A stretch of 7,133 bases of DNA from the NCBI GenBank assembly GCA_964580575.1, contig CAZOLJ010000138.1, positions 1 through 7,133 on the forward strand, given 5' to 3'. Shown piece after piece: positions 1 through 6,624 of this stretch. Positions within the stretch are counted from its first letter, which is position 1; each line of letters begins with the position of its first letter. The position numbers and the translations under genes were made by a program. This DNA is from CAVPDE01 sp964580575. Lineage in GTDB: Bacteria > Desulfobacterota > DSM-4660 > Desulfatiglandales > HGW-15. The notes below the pieces were generated by a model. That model saw only the letters and a program-made list of their open reading frames with translations. It searched no databases and was not told where the DNA came from.

Positions 1-128
1 GCATCATCGGCCTCTTTGTGGGGCCTGTAGTGCTCGCCGTAGCGCATAAACTTCTAACGGCCTGGGTGGAAGAGGAAATCGCTGAGTCAAAGCCGCCCGA
101 GCAGCAAGCGCCATTGCAAGAAAGGTAA
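1..128 (+). CDS. AI-2E family transporter (PerM/YdiK-like), C-terminal fragment
   Basis: The gene enters from the left edge; 41 codons plus a TAA stop are visible in the frame starting at base 3. The visible peptide starts IIGLFVGPVVLAVAHKLL and ends in a charged, Gln/Pro-rich tail (EEEIAESKPPEQQ). A final hydrophobic helix containing GLxGLFxGPVxLA, followed by a short polar cytoplasmic tail, is the usual C-terminus of AI-2E family (PerM-type) permeases. These are multi-pass inner-membrane proteins, some acting as exporters or Na+/H+ antiporters. The family call rests on this one motif, because the rest of the protein lies outside the window. Downstream lies a gene-free palindrome, so this is probably the last gene of its transcript. 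The substrate cannot be inferred. Confidence 0.7.
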   Translation, partial: IIGLFVGPVVLAVAHKLLTAWVEEEIAESKPPEQQAPLQER

Positions 129-146
129 CGGCGCATTTGATGTTCG

Positions 147-438
147 GTAACGCTATAGCTGTTTGAAATGGATGGCTCAGGTCATGGGGGTCTCTCTCAA
201 AACACAACAACGAAGAAGCCACACCACTGTGTCCAGCTTCGGGCCATGGGTGAGGCGGGCGGAGGACTGCCGGGGAAGTCGCCAGATAAAACCCTCTCTG
301 CAGGTGCCGGTGAAACCTCGCCGCCCGCCTTCGCTGCCTCTTGTCCGCGAGGTTTTTCCCGATCACTCTTCGTTTTCTGTTTTGAGAGAGACCCCCATGA
401 CCTTTTCCTGTGACAATTTCAAACAGCTAGAGTGTTAC
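147..438. repeat. Large imperfect palindrome (MITE-like element or structured RNA)
   Basis: This gene-free stretch is organised as nested inverted repeats about one centre. The outer arms 147-169 and 416-438 pair over 23 positions with two mismatches. The middle arms 180-204 and 378-402 are perfect reverse complements over 25 bp. Inner arms 209-216/367-374 (8 bp) and 254-262/321-329 (9 bp, GC-rich) are also perfect. The outer and middle arms are separated by unpaired stretches of unequal length (10 and 13 nt). Read as RNA, this would be one long interrupted hairpin. Read as DNA, it resembles a small non-autonomous element with terminal inverted repeats. I see no clear target-site duplication. 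The short ORFs inside it resemble no protein and are by-products of the palindrome. Its identity is unknown; the pairing itself was read base by base. Confidence 0.8.
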
Positions 439-512
439 GATCTCCGCTTAACCGAGACGTCCGGAAATCTCTAAAAGCCCGTGGTCAGGGAGTGCGTGGG
501 AGGCTCTAAACG

Positions 513-806
513 GTGACCCTCATCGTCATTTTCATCGCTTTGATCTTGCTCTATACCCTGGTCTCCAAGCGTCTTGATCGGACGATCCTGACCGCTCCTA
601 TAGTGTTTGCCGGCGCGGGAATACTGGTGCTCCTTGTTCTGCCGAGTCTTCGGGAGCAGCAGGGTAATATCGAAGTGTTCATGACCGTCGCCGAAGTGGG
701 CCTGGTCCTGCTCCTGTTCATGGAACTTTACGCGCGCAAGATCGCGGAATTGGACCCCAGTGCTCCGGAGCATCAAGGCGAAAACAAGGATGGTCGTGAA
801 GAGTAA
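513..806 (+). pseudogene. CPA1-type Na+/H+ antiporter, N-terminal fragment joined to an unrelated tail
   Basis: The ORF is 97 codons with a GTG start, preceded by GGGAGG at 498-503 (9-nt spacer). Residues 1-69 look like the first two or three membrane segments of a CPA1/NhaP-like cation:proton antiporter: LLYTLVSKRLDRTILTAPI, then AEVGLVLLLF. In that family this last motif normally continues into FTDAS and about 300 to 400 more residues, including the transport-site aspartates. Here, from residue 70 (base 720), the sequence turns into a hydrophilic tail (ELYARKIAELDP and onward) and stops. The protein therefore lacks the transport core and cannot work as an antiporter. The likely explanation is an internal deletion joining the antiporter start to the end of another gene. 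A genuine small membrane protein that merely resembles an antiporter N-terminus is less likely. It sits 75 bp after the large palindrome, which fits a rearranged spot. Confidence 0.6.
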
Positions 807-933
807 CCCTGCACTGCGTTGGGGATTTGTTTTCAGCGTGTGGTTTGTCGGCGTGGTGGTTCTGGGAGTCTACGTGACGTTTGAGACCGGGCTTCTGATC
901 CCACCGTTTTTCGCGAGAGCCTATTGTATCTGA
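790..933 (+). CDS. Small putative membrane protein (47 aa), possibly a remnant
   Basis: This short ORF begins ATG GTC GTG and ends TGA at 931-933. It overlaps the end of the preceding ORF by 17 nt, as in translationally coupled genes. An AAGG at 775-778 lies 11 nt before the ATG and could serve as a weak ribosome site. After a polar start (VKSNPALRW) there is one clear hydrophobic segment, about residues 13-30 (FVFSVWFVGVVVLGVYV), then FETGLL and a short tail. It looks like a single-pass membrane peptide or the first helix of a broken transporter subunit. I do not recognise the family. The end (ARAYCI) may be the result of a frameshift, because the neighbouring frame stays open a little longer with a polar sequence. 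Whether it is expressed is uncertain, given the truncated gene in front. Confidence 0.35.
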   Translation: MVVKSNPALRWGFVFSVWFVGVVVLGVYVTFETGLLIPPFFARAYCI

Positions 934-968
934 AACGGAACCGGCGATCTGACATGAAGGTTTGAGGT

Positions 969-2087
969 ATGCTCAACAAAAGTGAAATCACTGAAAAAGC
1001 GTATGAGTGCGGTTTTGGAGATATCGGTTTCACTACGGCCGATCCTTTTGAAACCCAAAAAGAGCTGCTGCAGGAGCGCTACAAGGATTATGAATGGGCA
1101 TTTAGAGCAGGCCTGGATCTGGTGGCCGGCACGGACCCCAAACAAATCCTTCCCCAGGCCAAAACCATTATTGTTTTGATGGAGGTCTATTTTATCCAGG
1201 CCTTCCCTGCCTCTCTGGAGCGACATTTCGGCCGCTGCTATCTGGATGATGATCGGGTCACCAAAGACCGTCTGGCCAAACGGATCAAGGCCTTTCGCCG
1301 TTTTCTCAAGGACAACGGGATCGACTCCGAGGTGCCCTTTCATCTGCCTCATCGGGTGGCCGCGGCCCGGGCCGGTCTGGGGACCTTTGGGAAGAATTGT
1401 CTTCTCTATTCCAACAAAGTAGCCGGCCGCGGTTCCTGGGTCTTGCCCATAGCCCTTGTGGTGGATCAGGAATTTGTCCCTAATGAACCCACCCTGGAGG
1501 TCGGCTGCCCGGACTGGTGCCGGAATGCCTGCCTGACCGCTTGCCCAACCGGAGCCTTGAAAGGTCCCCGACACCTTAACCCTAGCAAATGCATTTCATT
1601 TCTAACCTATTTCGGACAGGGCCTTACCCCTCCGGAATTGCGCGAGCCCATGGGCTTGTGGGTGTACGGCTGTGACCGCTGCCAGAATGTCTGCCCTCGC
1701 AACGCCCCTTGGCTGGCCAAGGAACTGCCCATTAATCAAAAAGCAGCGGCCATGGTCGATGACTTCAAGCTCACCTCTTTGCTTCATATGGATCCCGATT
1801 ATTTTAACAGCCGGATCTGGCCCCACATGTTCTATACATCCGAGAAAGACCTTTGGCGCTGGAAAATGAATGTTGCCCGGGCAATGGGCAATACCTTGGA
1901 TGACCAATTTATTCCGGAGCTCACCCAGGCTTTTAATGAAAACGAGGACGAGCGAATCTTGGGCATGATCGCTTGGGCCTTGGGTCGTATCGGCGGCCCA
2001 CACGCTAAAAAGACATTGTCGGATGCCCTTTCTAAGGGCGAGGGGTTAGTTAGAGACGAAATACTGGCGGCCTTAGAAAAGTGCTAA
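969..2087 (+). CDS. Epoxyqueuosine reductase (QueG)-like double [4Fe-4S] protein with HEAT-like C-terminus
   Basis: This 372-residue protein is close to QueG in length and layout. QueG is the cobalamin-dependent enzyme that reduces epoxyqueuosine in tRNA. The N-terminal half carries the QueG-type core, including RVAAARAGLGTFGKNCLL (129-146) and the GSWVLPIALVVDQEF stretch (155-169). Eight cysteines suitable for two clusters follow: C180, C184, C188 and C192 (then PTGA), C208 (CISFLTYF), and C235, C238 and C242 (YGCDRCQNVCPRN). The C-terminus (about 298-370; VARAMGN, IAWALGRIGG) resembles the HEAT/PBS-lyase repeats found in QueG. The first cysteine motif is C-x3-C-x3-C-x3-CP rather than the usual C-x2-C-x2-C-x3-CP, so it may be a paralogue with another substrate. 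I therefore give no queG symbol. No other queuosine gene is nearby. The ATG follows GAAGG (956-960) by 8 nt. A soluble cytoplasmic location is expected, as there are no membrane segments. Confidence 0.8.
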   Translation: MLNKSEITEKAYECGFGDIGFTTADPFETQKELLQERYKDYEWAFRAGLDLVAGTDPKQILPQAKTIIVLMEVYFIQAFPASLERHFGRCYLDDDRVTKDRLAKRIKAFRRFLKDNGIDSEVPFHLPHRVAAARAGLGTFGKNCLLYSNKVAGRGSWVLPIALVVDQEFVPNEPTLEVGCPDWCRNACLTACPTGALKGPRHLNPSKCISFLTYFGQGLTPPELREPMGLWVYGCDRCQNVCPRNAPWLAKELPINQKAAAMVDDFKLTSLLHMDPDYFNSRIWPHMFYTSEKDLWRWKMNVARAMGNTLDDQFIPELTQAFNENEDERILGMIAWALGRIGGPHAKKTLSDALSKGEGLVRDEILAALEKC

Positions 2088-2313
2088 CCTAAAATATGGA
2101 AAGACGAATTGCACGGGCGTGAAGACCCTTACCGAGAAGGAGCGCCCAGCATAGGACCAAAGTCCAATAGCCTTTCTTTATCAAATCCCATAAGTTCCAA
2201 ACCGGTTCCTCTGTGCTGGGTAACTCCAGGAGAGGCCCTAAGCGGAGGAGCGGTTACTCGACGCGATTCAAAATGCGGCGCTGAACTATGAAATCGCTAC
2301 AAACATCCCGCTC

Positions 2314-4104
2314 ATGAAAGCAGCGCAGGAGCGAAGGAAAGCTTCTCGATTAATGAATACTGATTCCAGGCAAATAGAATTGGACAGACAAGAGGCTCAA
2401 CTGGGTCTCATCCCCTGTATCGGGTGGCTGCGCCGGTACCGGAAGGACTGGTTGAGGCCGGACGTCATGGCCGGCCTGACGGCGGCCGCCGTGGTCATTC
2501 CCAAGGCCATGGCCTATGCAACGATTGCCGGGCTCCCGGTCCAGGTGGGACTCTACACGGCATTTCTGCCCATGGTGATCTATGCGTTCCTCGGGACCTC
2601 TCGCCCGCTCAGCGTAAGCACCACCACAACGATCGCCATTCTGACCGGGGTGCTTCTCGGCCAGGTTGCCCCGGGGGGCGATCCGGCGTCCCTCATGAGC
2701 GCTCTGGCCACACTGACGCTGTTGGTCGGGGGCATGCTGGTGCTGGCTTCGTGCCTCCGGCTGGGGTTCATCGCCAACTTCATCTCCGAACCCGTGCTGA
2801 TCGGCTTCAAGGCCGGGATCGGGCTGGTGATCGTGGTGGACCAAATCCCTAAACTCCTGGGCATCCATTTTGAGAAGGGGCCTTTCCTCCACAATTTGCT
2901 CGCTATTTTTCAAAACCTTTCTGAGACATCCGTGGCGACGGTGTCGGTCGGGGCAGTCATGATCGCCATCCTGGTTGGGATTGAATGGTTTCGGCCGCGA
3001 GCGCCGGCACCGTTGATCGCGGTGGCTCTCGGAATCATCGCCATGGGTCTGCTCGGGTTGGACGCCCTTGGAGTGAAATCCGTGGGCCAGATTCCCCAGG
3101 GGTTGCCCTCTTTTTACTGGCCGGACTTCTCCCTCGCTGCAGATCTCTGGCCCGGCGCCCTGGGCATCGCGGTGATGAGCTTTACCGAGACGATCGCCGC
3201 GGGGCGTGCCTTTGCCAAGGCCGATGAGCCGACGATCCGGCCGAACCAAGAGCTGCTGGCAACAGGGCTGGCGAATGCCGGCGGTGCGCTGCTGGGCTCC
3301 ATGCCTGCCGGCGGCGGCACTACTCAGACCGCCGTGAACCGTCTTGCGGGAGCCCGGAGCCAGGTGGCGGAAATGGTTACCGCCGCAGCCGCGCTGGTGA
3401 CGATGCTCCTGCTCGCCCCGCTCATCGGCCTGATGCCGGAGGCCACTCTCGCGGCGGTAGTCATCGTCTATTCGATCGGCATGATCAAGCCGGCGGAGTT
3501 CCGAGCCATCCTCAGGATCCGGCGCATGGAGTTTATCTGGGCCATCGCCGCCTTTGCCGGGGTGGTGTTGCTGGGAACCCTGAAGGGGATCATCGTTGCG
3601 ATTGTGGTGTCGCTGGTGGGCCTGGCGTACCTGGCGGCCAATCCGCCGGTCCACGTGCTGGGACGCAAACCGGGCACCAACGTATTCCGACCCCGATCGA
3701 GGGAACATCCCGAAGACGAAACCTTTTCCGGCTTGCTGATCGTGCGGCTGGAGGGGCGGATTTTCTTCGCCAATGCCGAGCGGATTAGAGAGAAGATGGG
3801 GCCCCTGATCGCTGAAGCGAAACCCCGGGTCCTGGCAATCGACCTGACCGGCGTACCCGACCTCGAGTACACCGCACTCAAGATGATGACCGAAGCGGAG
3901 AAAAGGCAGCGTGAGCATGGTGTCATGCTGTGGTTGGTGGGGCTCAACCCCGAGGTGTTGAGGGTCGTCCAGAATTCAGAGCTGGGAGAGACGCTGGGCC
4001 GGGAGCGGATGTTCTTCAACCTCGAACGGGCTGTGGAGGCCTTTCAGGGGCGATCGGGGTCGACGGGACAGAGTGAAGAAGATAAGGCGAAAGTTGGAGA
4101 ATAA
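2314..4104 (+). CDS. SulP/SLC26 family inorganic anion transporter with STAS domain
   Basis: This 596-residue inner-membrane permease belongs to the SulP family, which moves sulfate, bicarbonate or other anions. Residues about 50-440 form the hydrophobic transport domain. They include the SulP entry motif IPKAMAYATIAGLPVQVGLY (62-81), the TSRPLSVSTTTT loop (95-106), SFTETIAAGRAFAK (289-302) and NQELLATGLANAGGALLGS (311-329). Residues about 470-580 form a cytoplasmic STAS domain (LEGRIFFANAERI; IDLTGVPDLEYTALKMM at 509-525). The loop PAGGGTTQTAVNR (331-343) stands where well-studied sulfate and bicarbonate members carry a GSFSR-like motif, so the substrate should not be assumed to be sulfate. 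The start is uncertain. ATG 2314 has no ribosome site. ATG 2353 (residue 14) has GAAGG at 2333-2337, but with a long 15-nt spacer, and would give 583 residues. The same frame is open back to 2242. The class I PPK2 gene follows within 45 nt, so the two are probably co-transcribed. Confidence 0.92.
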   Translation: MKAAQERRKASRLMNTDSRQIELDRQEAQLGLIPCIGWLRRYRKDWLRPDVMAGLTAAAVVIPKAMAYATIAGLPVQVGLYTAFLPMVIYAFLGTSRPLSVSTTTTIAILTGVLLGQVAPGGDPASLMSALATLTLLVGGMLVLASCLRLGFIANFISEPVLIGFKAGIGLVIVVDQIPKLLGIHFEKGPFLHNLLAIFQNLSETSVATVSVGAVMIAILVGIEWFRPRAPAPLIAVALGIIAMGLLGLDALGVKSVGQIPQGLPSFYWPDFSLAADLWPGALGIAVMSFTETIAAGRAFAKADEPTIRPNQELLATGLANAGGALLGSMPAGGGTTQTAVNRLAGARSQVAEMVTAAAALVTMLLLAPLIGLMPEATLAAVVIVYSIGMIKPAEFRAILRIRRMEFIWAIAAFAGVVLLGTLKGIIVAIVVSLVGLAYLAANPPVHVLGRKPGTNVFRPRSREHPEDETFSGLLIVRLEGRIFFANAERIREKMGPLIAEAKPRVLAIDLTGVPDLEYTALKMMTEAEKRQREHGVMLWLVGLNPEVLRVVQNSELGETLGRERMFFNLERAVEAFQGRSGSTGQSEEDKAKVGE

Positions 4105-4137
4105 GTGCGTATCAACAAGCTAAAGCGGACACGTCGA

Positions 4138-4143
4138 AAGGAG
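4138..4143 (+). promoter_or_regulatory. Shine-Dalgarno site setting the PPK2 class I start
   Basis: AAGGAG lies 6 nt before ATG 4150. It favours this ATG over the in-frame GTG at 4105, which directly follows the sulP stop codon and has no such site. The extra 15 residues from the GTG would be very basic and fall outside the kinase domain. Confidence 0.75.
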
Positions 4144-4149
4144 AAAAGC

Positions 4150-4989
4150 ATGGGCAAAGCCAAGAAGAAAGAAAAAGGAACGAACGAAAAATCGGGGAAG
4201 AAACTTAAGAACAAGGACTACCTCAAGAAACTCGCCAAGCTCCACGTGGAACTCGTCAAACTCCAGGAATGGGTCAAGGCTAAGGGGCTCAAGGTCTGCA
4301 TCGTCTTCGAGGGACGCGACGGTGCGGGAAAAGGCGGGGTGATCAAGGCCATCACCGAGCGAGTCAGCCCGCGGGTGTTTCGCGTGGTGGCGCTGCCCGC
4401 TCCGACGGAGCGCGAGAAAACGCAGATGTATGGCCAGCGCTACATGGCTCATTTTCCGGCGGCCGGTGAGGTGGTCATCTTCGACCGCAGCTGGTACAAC
4501 CGCACGGGGGTCGAGCGGGTGATGGGCTTCTGCACGGAGGAGCAAGCAAAACGGTTTCTGCAAGTCGTGCCGCTTTTCGAGAAAATGATGGTTGAATCCG
4601 GGATCATTCTCCTCAAGTACTGGCTCGAGGTCAGTCCGGACGAGCAGACCCGCCGGCTGGAAGGGCGCATCGACGACGGGCGCAAGATATGGAAGCTCTC
4701 GCCCATGGACCTCCAATCCTACGACCGCTGGGACGATTACACCCGTGCCCGTGATGAGATGTTTGCGGCAACCGACACGGCGTGGGCGCCATGGTACGTG
4801 GCCAAATCGGATGACAAGAGGGGCGCGCGTCTCAATATCATCACACACCTCCTTAGCAAGGTTCCGTACAAGAAAACGCCCCGTGAAAAGGTGCAGTTGC
4901 CGAAACGTCGGACGGGCAAAAAATACAAGTCTCCCGACTACCCGTTCAAGTTCATCCCCGAAGCGGATGTAAAAGGGGGACGAGCTTAA
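4150..4989 (+). CDS. ppk2: Polyphosphate kinase 2, class I type (polyphosphate:ADP phosphotransferase)
   Basis: This 279-residue soluble kinase belongs to the one-domain PPK2 family, which transfers phosphate between inorganic polyphosphate and nucleoside diphosphates. The Walker A loop is EGRDGAGKGG (54-63), with D57 and K61. Walker B is VVIFDRSWYNR (108-118), with D112 and R113. The lid region is RIDDGRKIWKLSPMDL (173-188), and the C-terminal core has APWYVAKSDDKRGARLN (213-229). FEGRD, FDRSWYNR, GVERVMGF and WKLSP are class I hallmarks; this class mainly makes ATP from ADP, or runs in reverse. Small departures from what I recall of the consensus are QMYGQRY (92-98), where WYFQRY is usual, and DDG in place of DDP in the lid. 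The N-terminus is a Lys-rich tail (KAKKKEKG) that could contact polyphosphate. The gene lies 45 nt after sulP and 105 nt before a second, different PPK2. Confidence 0.93.
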   Translation: MGKAKKKEKGTNEKSGKKLKNKDYLKKLAKLHVELVKLQEWVKAKGLKVCIVFEGRDGAGKGGVIKAITERVSPRVFRVVALPAPTEREKTQMYGQRYMAHFPAAGEVVIFDRSWYNRTGVERVMGFCTEEQAKRFLQVVPLFEKMMVESGIILLKYWLEVSPDEQTRRLEGRIDDGRKIWKLSPMDLQSYDRWDDYTRARDEMFAATDTAWAPWYVAKSDDKRGARLNIITHLLSKVPYKKTPREKVQLPKRRTGKKYKSPDYPFKFIPEADVKGGRA

Positions 4990-5007
4990 ATCGCTTCGGG
5001 TTGTATT

Positions 5008-5027
5008 CCCCGCCGCTTGCGGCGGGG
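5008..5027. repeat. GC-rich hairpin between the two PPK2 genes (REP-like, possible terminator)
   Basis: A perfect 8-bp stem CCCCGCCG/CGGCGGGG closes a CTTG tetraloop, a stable loop in RNA. What follows (TCGTTCATATCC) is not a T-run, so it is not a textbook intrinsic terminator. I recall similar hairpins, with TT before and GTTCAT after, as dispersed repeats in environmental deltaproteobacteria, but I cannot check this here. It could weaken read-through from the class I to the class III gene or protect the upstream mRNA end. Confidence 0.7.
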
Positions 5028-5094
5028 TCGTTCATATCCTTAAGGATGACCCATATTTTGTGTCGGCCGTTAACCGAGAGGAGGGGCGGGTGTC

Positions 5095-6012
5095 ATGGCA
5101 AAACTTGTGAAACGGGCCAGGGAGTTCGCCAGGAACTTCCGGGTTGACGGCGGAAAAAAGTTCAGGTTGAAAGAATTCGCCCCTGATGAGACCCTCGGCT
5201 TCGACCACCGAGAGGGGACCAAGGATCTGGCTGCCGAGACCCTCCGGGAGGAAATCGAGCTCCTTTCGGAGATGCAGGACAAGCTCTATGCCCAGGACCG
5301 TTGGGGGCTCCTGCTCATTTTCCAGGCCATGGATGCAGCCGGCAAGGACGGCACCATCAAGCACGTCATGTCCGGCATCAATCCCCAGGGGTGCCAGGTA
5401 TACTCGTTCAAGTCACCCTCCTCGGAGGAGCTTGACCATGACTTCCTCTGGCGCACCTCCCGGTGTCTGCCCGAGCGGGGGCGGATCGGCATCTTCAATC
5501 GCTCCTACTACGAGGAGGTGCTTGCTGTCCGGGTTCACCCGGAATTTCTGGAGAAGCAAAGACTCCCTCCCCGCCTGGTGACGAATCAGATCTGGAAGGA
5601 GCGGTTCGAGGATATCTCCGCCTTCGAGCGGTACGCAACGAGAAACGGCATCGCCATCCGCAAGTTCTTCCTCAATGTCTCCGGGGAAGAACAGAAAAGG
5701 CGTTTCCTGGAGCGTCTCGACAATCCTGACAAGAACTGGAAGTTCTCCATGGCCGACGCCCGGGAGCGGGAACGCTGGGACGACTACATGGCCGCCTACG
5801 AAGAAATGATCCGTCACACGGCGTCGATGCACGCGCCATGGTACGTGGTGCCGGCCGACACCAAGTGGTTCACCCGCCTGGTGGTGGCCGCAGCCATCAT
5901 CGAGGCGCTGGACGACATGAACCTGGCGTATCCCAAGGTGGACGCCGAAAAACGGAAGGAACTGGAGGCGGCTCGGTCCATGCTGGAAGGAAAGGGGCCG
6001 GCTCGTGCCTGA
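5095..6012 (+). CDS. ppk2: Polyphosphate kinase 2, class III type (polyphosphate:AMP/ADP phosphotransferase)
   Basis: This 305-residue one-domain PPK2 matches the class III pattern closely. Class III enzymes can phosphorylate both AMP and ADP with polyphosphate, making ATP from AMP. The Walker A region is FQAMDAAGKDGTIKHVMSG (76-94), with D80 and K84, where the usual first glycine of the loop is alanine, as is normal for this class. Next come NPQGCQVYSFKSPS (96-109) and HDFLWR (115-120). Walker B is IGIFNRSYYEEVLAVRVHPE (131-150). The lid includes RLDNPDKNWKFS (207-218), followed by RERWDDYMAAYEEMI and HAPWYVVPADTKWF. The C-terminus (RLVVAAAIIEALDDMNLAYP) is also typical. The ATG at 5095 has AGGAGG at 5079-5084 (10-nt spacer). 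Coming after a class I enzyme, the pair could in principle drive AMP to ATP on polyphosphate alone. It converges with the minus-strand sixA-like gene 55 bp downstream. Confidence 0.94.
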   Translation: MAKLVKRAREFARNFRVDGGKKFRLKEFAPDETLGFDHREGTKDLAAETLREEIELLSEMQDKLYAQDRWGLLLIFQAMDAAGKDGTIKHVMSGINPQGCQVYSFKSPSSEELDHDFLWRTSRCLPERGRIGIFNRSYYEEVLAVRVHPEFLEKQRLPPRLVTNQIWKERFEDISAFERYATRNGIAIRKFFLNVSGEEQKRRFLERLDNPDKNWKFSMADARERERWDDYMAAYEEMIRHTASMHAPWYVVPADTKWFTRLVVAAAIIEALDDMNLAYPKVDAEKRKELEAARSMLEGKGPARA

Positions 6013-6067
6013 CGGATGGAAATTCCAACAGGTTGCTGAAAAACACCTGCTAAAGGGCAAGAAATCA

Positions 6068-6562
6068 TCAAGCATGATTCTTGGGAAATTCATAGAATCG
6101 CAACTTTCCGCCGTGTTCACGAATCTCTTTCCATGAGCTAATTCTTAAATCCATGCAACAGACGCCGCCGGTCGGGATATTGTCGATCGGTTGGTCGCCG
6201 ATGGTGTTGGCTAATCCGGTTAACCCCGGATTGTGGCCTATCAACATGGCCCGATTTACTGAATTGTTCATATTTTTAATAACCTGGATCAAGACAGTTT
6301 CATCAGACAAATACATAGTTTCACTGTATTGAATTTTATCCAGGGGATAACGGATCGCCTCGGCAATCATCCTCGCGGTCATGGCCGCCCTGTTGGCCGG
6401 ACTGGATATCACGAGATCCGGCGCTGCTTTTAGTTTTTTGAGAATGGTTCCCATGAGCAGGGCGCTCTTGCGGCCGCGGTTGCTAAGGGGTCTTTCAAAG
6501 TCTTCCAGCTCAGGATAGTTCCAGCTGGATTTGGCATGTCTCACCAGATAAAGGGTCTTCAT
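6068..6562 (-). CDS. sixA: SixA-type phosphohistidine phosphatase (histidine phosphatase superfamily)
   Basis: This 164-residue soluble protein has the length and motifs of SixA. It begins MKTLYLVRHAKSSW, with the RHG-type catalytic motif (R8, H9). FERPLSNRGR (22-31), SSPANRA (53-59, with R58) and LIGHNPGL (107-114, with H110) complete the active site. H9 is the expected phospho-acceptor. SixA removes phosphate from phosphohistidine proteins; in E. coli it acts on phosphorelay or nitrogen-PTS carriers, but the partner here is unknown. SixA-like genes are often found near polyphosphate-related genes of the CHAD, CYTH or PPK type, and that is the context here. The ATG (6560-6562) is preceded on the minus strand by AAGGA with a 9-nt spacer. 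A repeat-bearing gap of about 200 bp separates it from the minus-strand genes upstream, so it may have its own promoter. Confidence 0.9.
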   Translation of the reverse strand: MKTLYLVRHAKSSWNYPELEDFERPLSNRGRKSALLMGTILKKLKAAPDLVISSPANRAAMTARMIAEAIRYPLDKIQYSETMYLSDETVLIQVIKNMNNSVNRAMLIGHNPGLTGLANTIGDQPIDNIPTGGVCCMDLRISSWKEIREHGGKLRFYEFPKNHA

Positions 6563-6624
6563 GATTTCTCATCCTTCAATAATGAGTTATTAACAGTCGC
6601 AAAATAGAAATGACATGTTTCCCA

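Noticed and set aside
147..438. Possible retron-type RNA
   Set aside because: Long inverted repeats fit loosely, but no reverse transcriptase lies nearby and no conserved retron features are visible.
163..474. Short plus-strand ORFs within the large palindrome, and the minus-strand ORF at 4-366
   Set aside because: Their sequences follow from the inverted repeat, lack a convincing ribosome site and resemble no protein.
921..1574. A 217-codon minus-strand ORF opposite the QueG-like gene
   Set aside because: It is antisense to a well-supported Fe-S protein and has no domain of its own.
2154..2165. Small GGAC-CAAA-GTCC hairpin in the leader before SulP, as a riboswitch element
   Set aside because: A 4-bp stem alone is weak, and I could not match the surrounding sequence to any known riboswitch class.
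2109..2291. A 60-codon ORF between the QueG-like and SulP genes
   Set aside because: It has no good start signal and no recognisable motif. It ends where another frame looks more coding-like, so I treat it as chance.
2350..3918. A 522-codon open frame on the minus strand opposite the SulP gene
   Set aside because: It is a shadow of a GC-rich gene. Its translation is full of His, Arg, Gln and Asp with no domain, while the plus strand is an unmistakable SulP protein.
6029..6049. CAGGT/ACCTG stem in the convergent gap between the class III PPK2 and sixA, as a terminator
   Set aside because: The stem is only 5 bp with an 11-nt loop and no T-run follows, so a terminator call is not supported.
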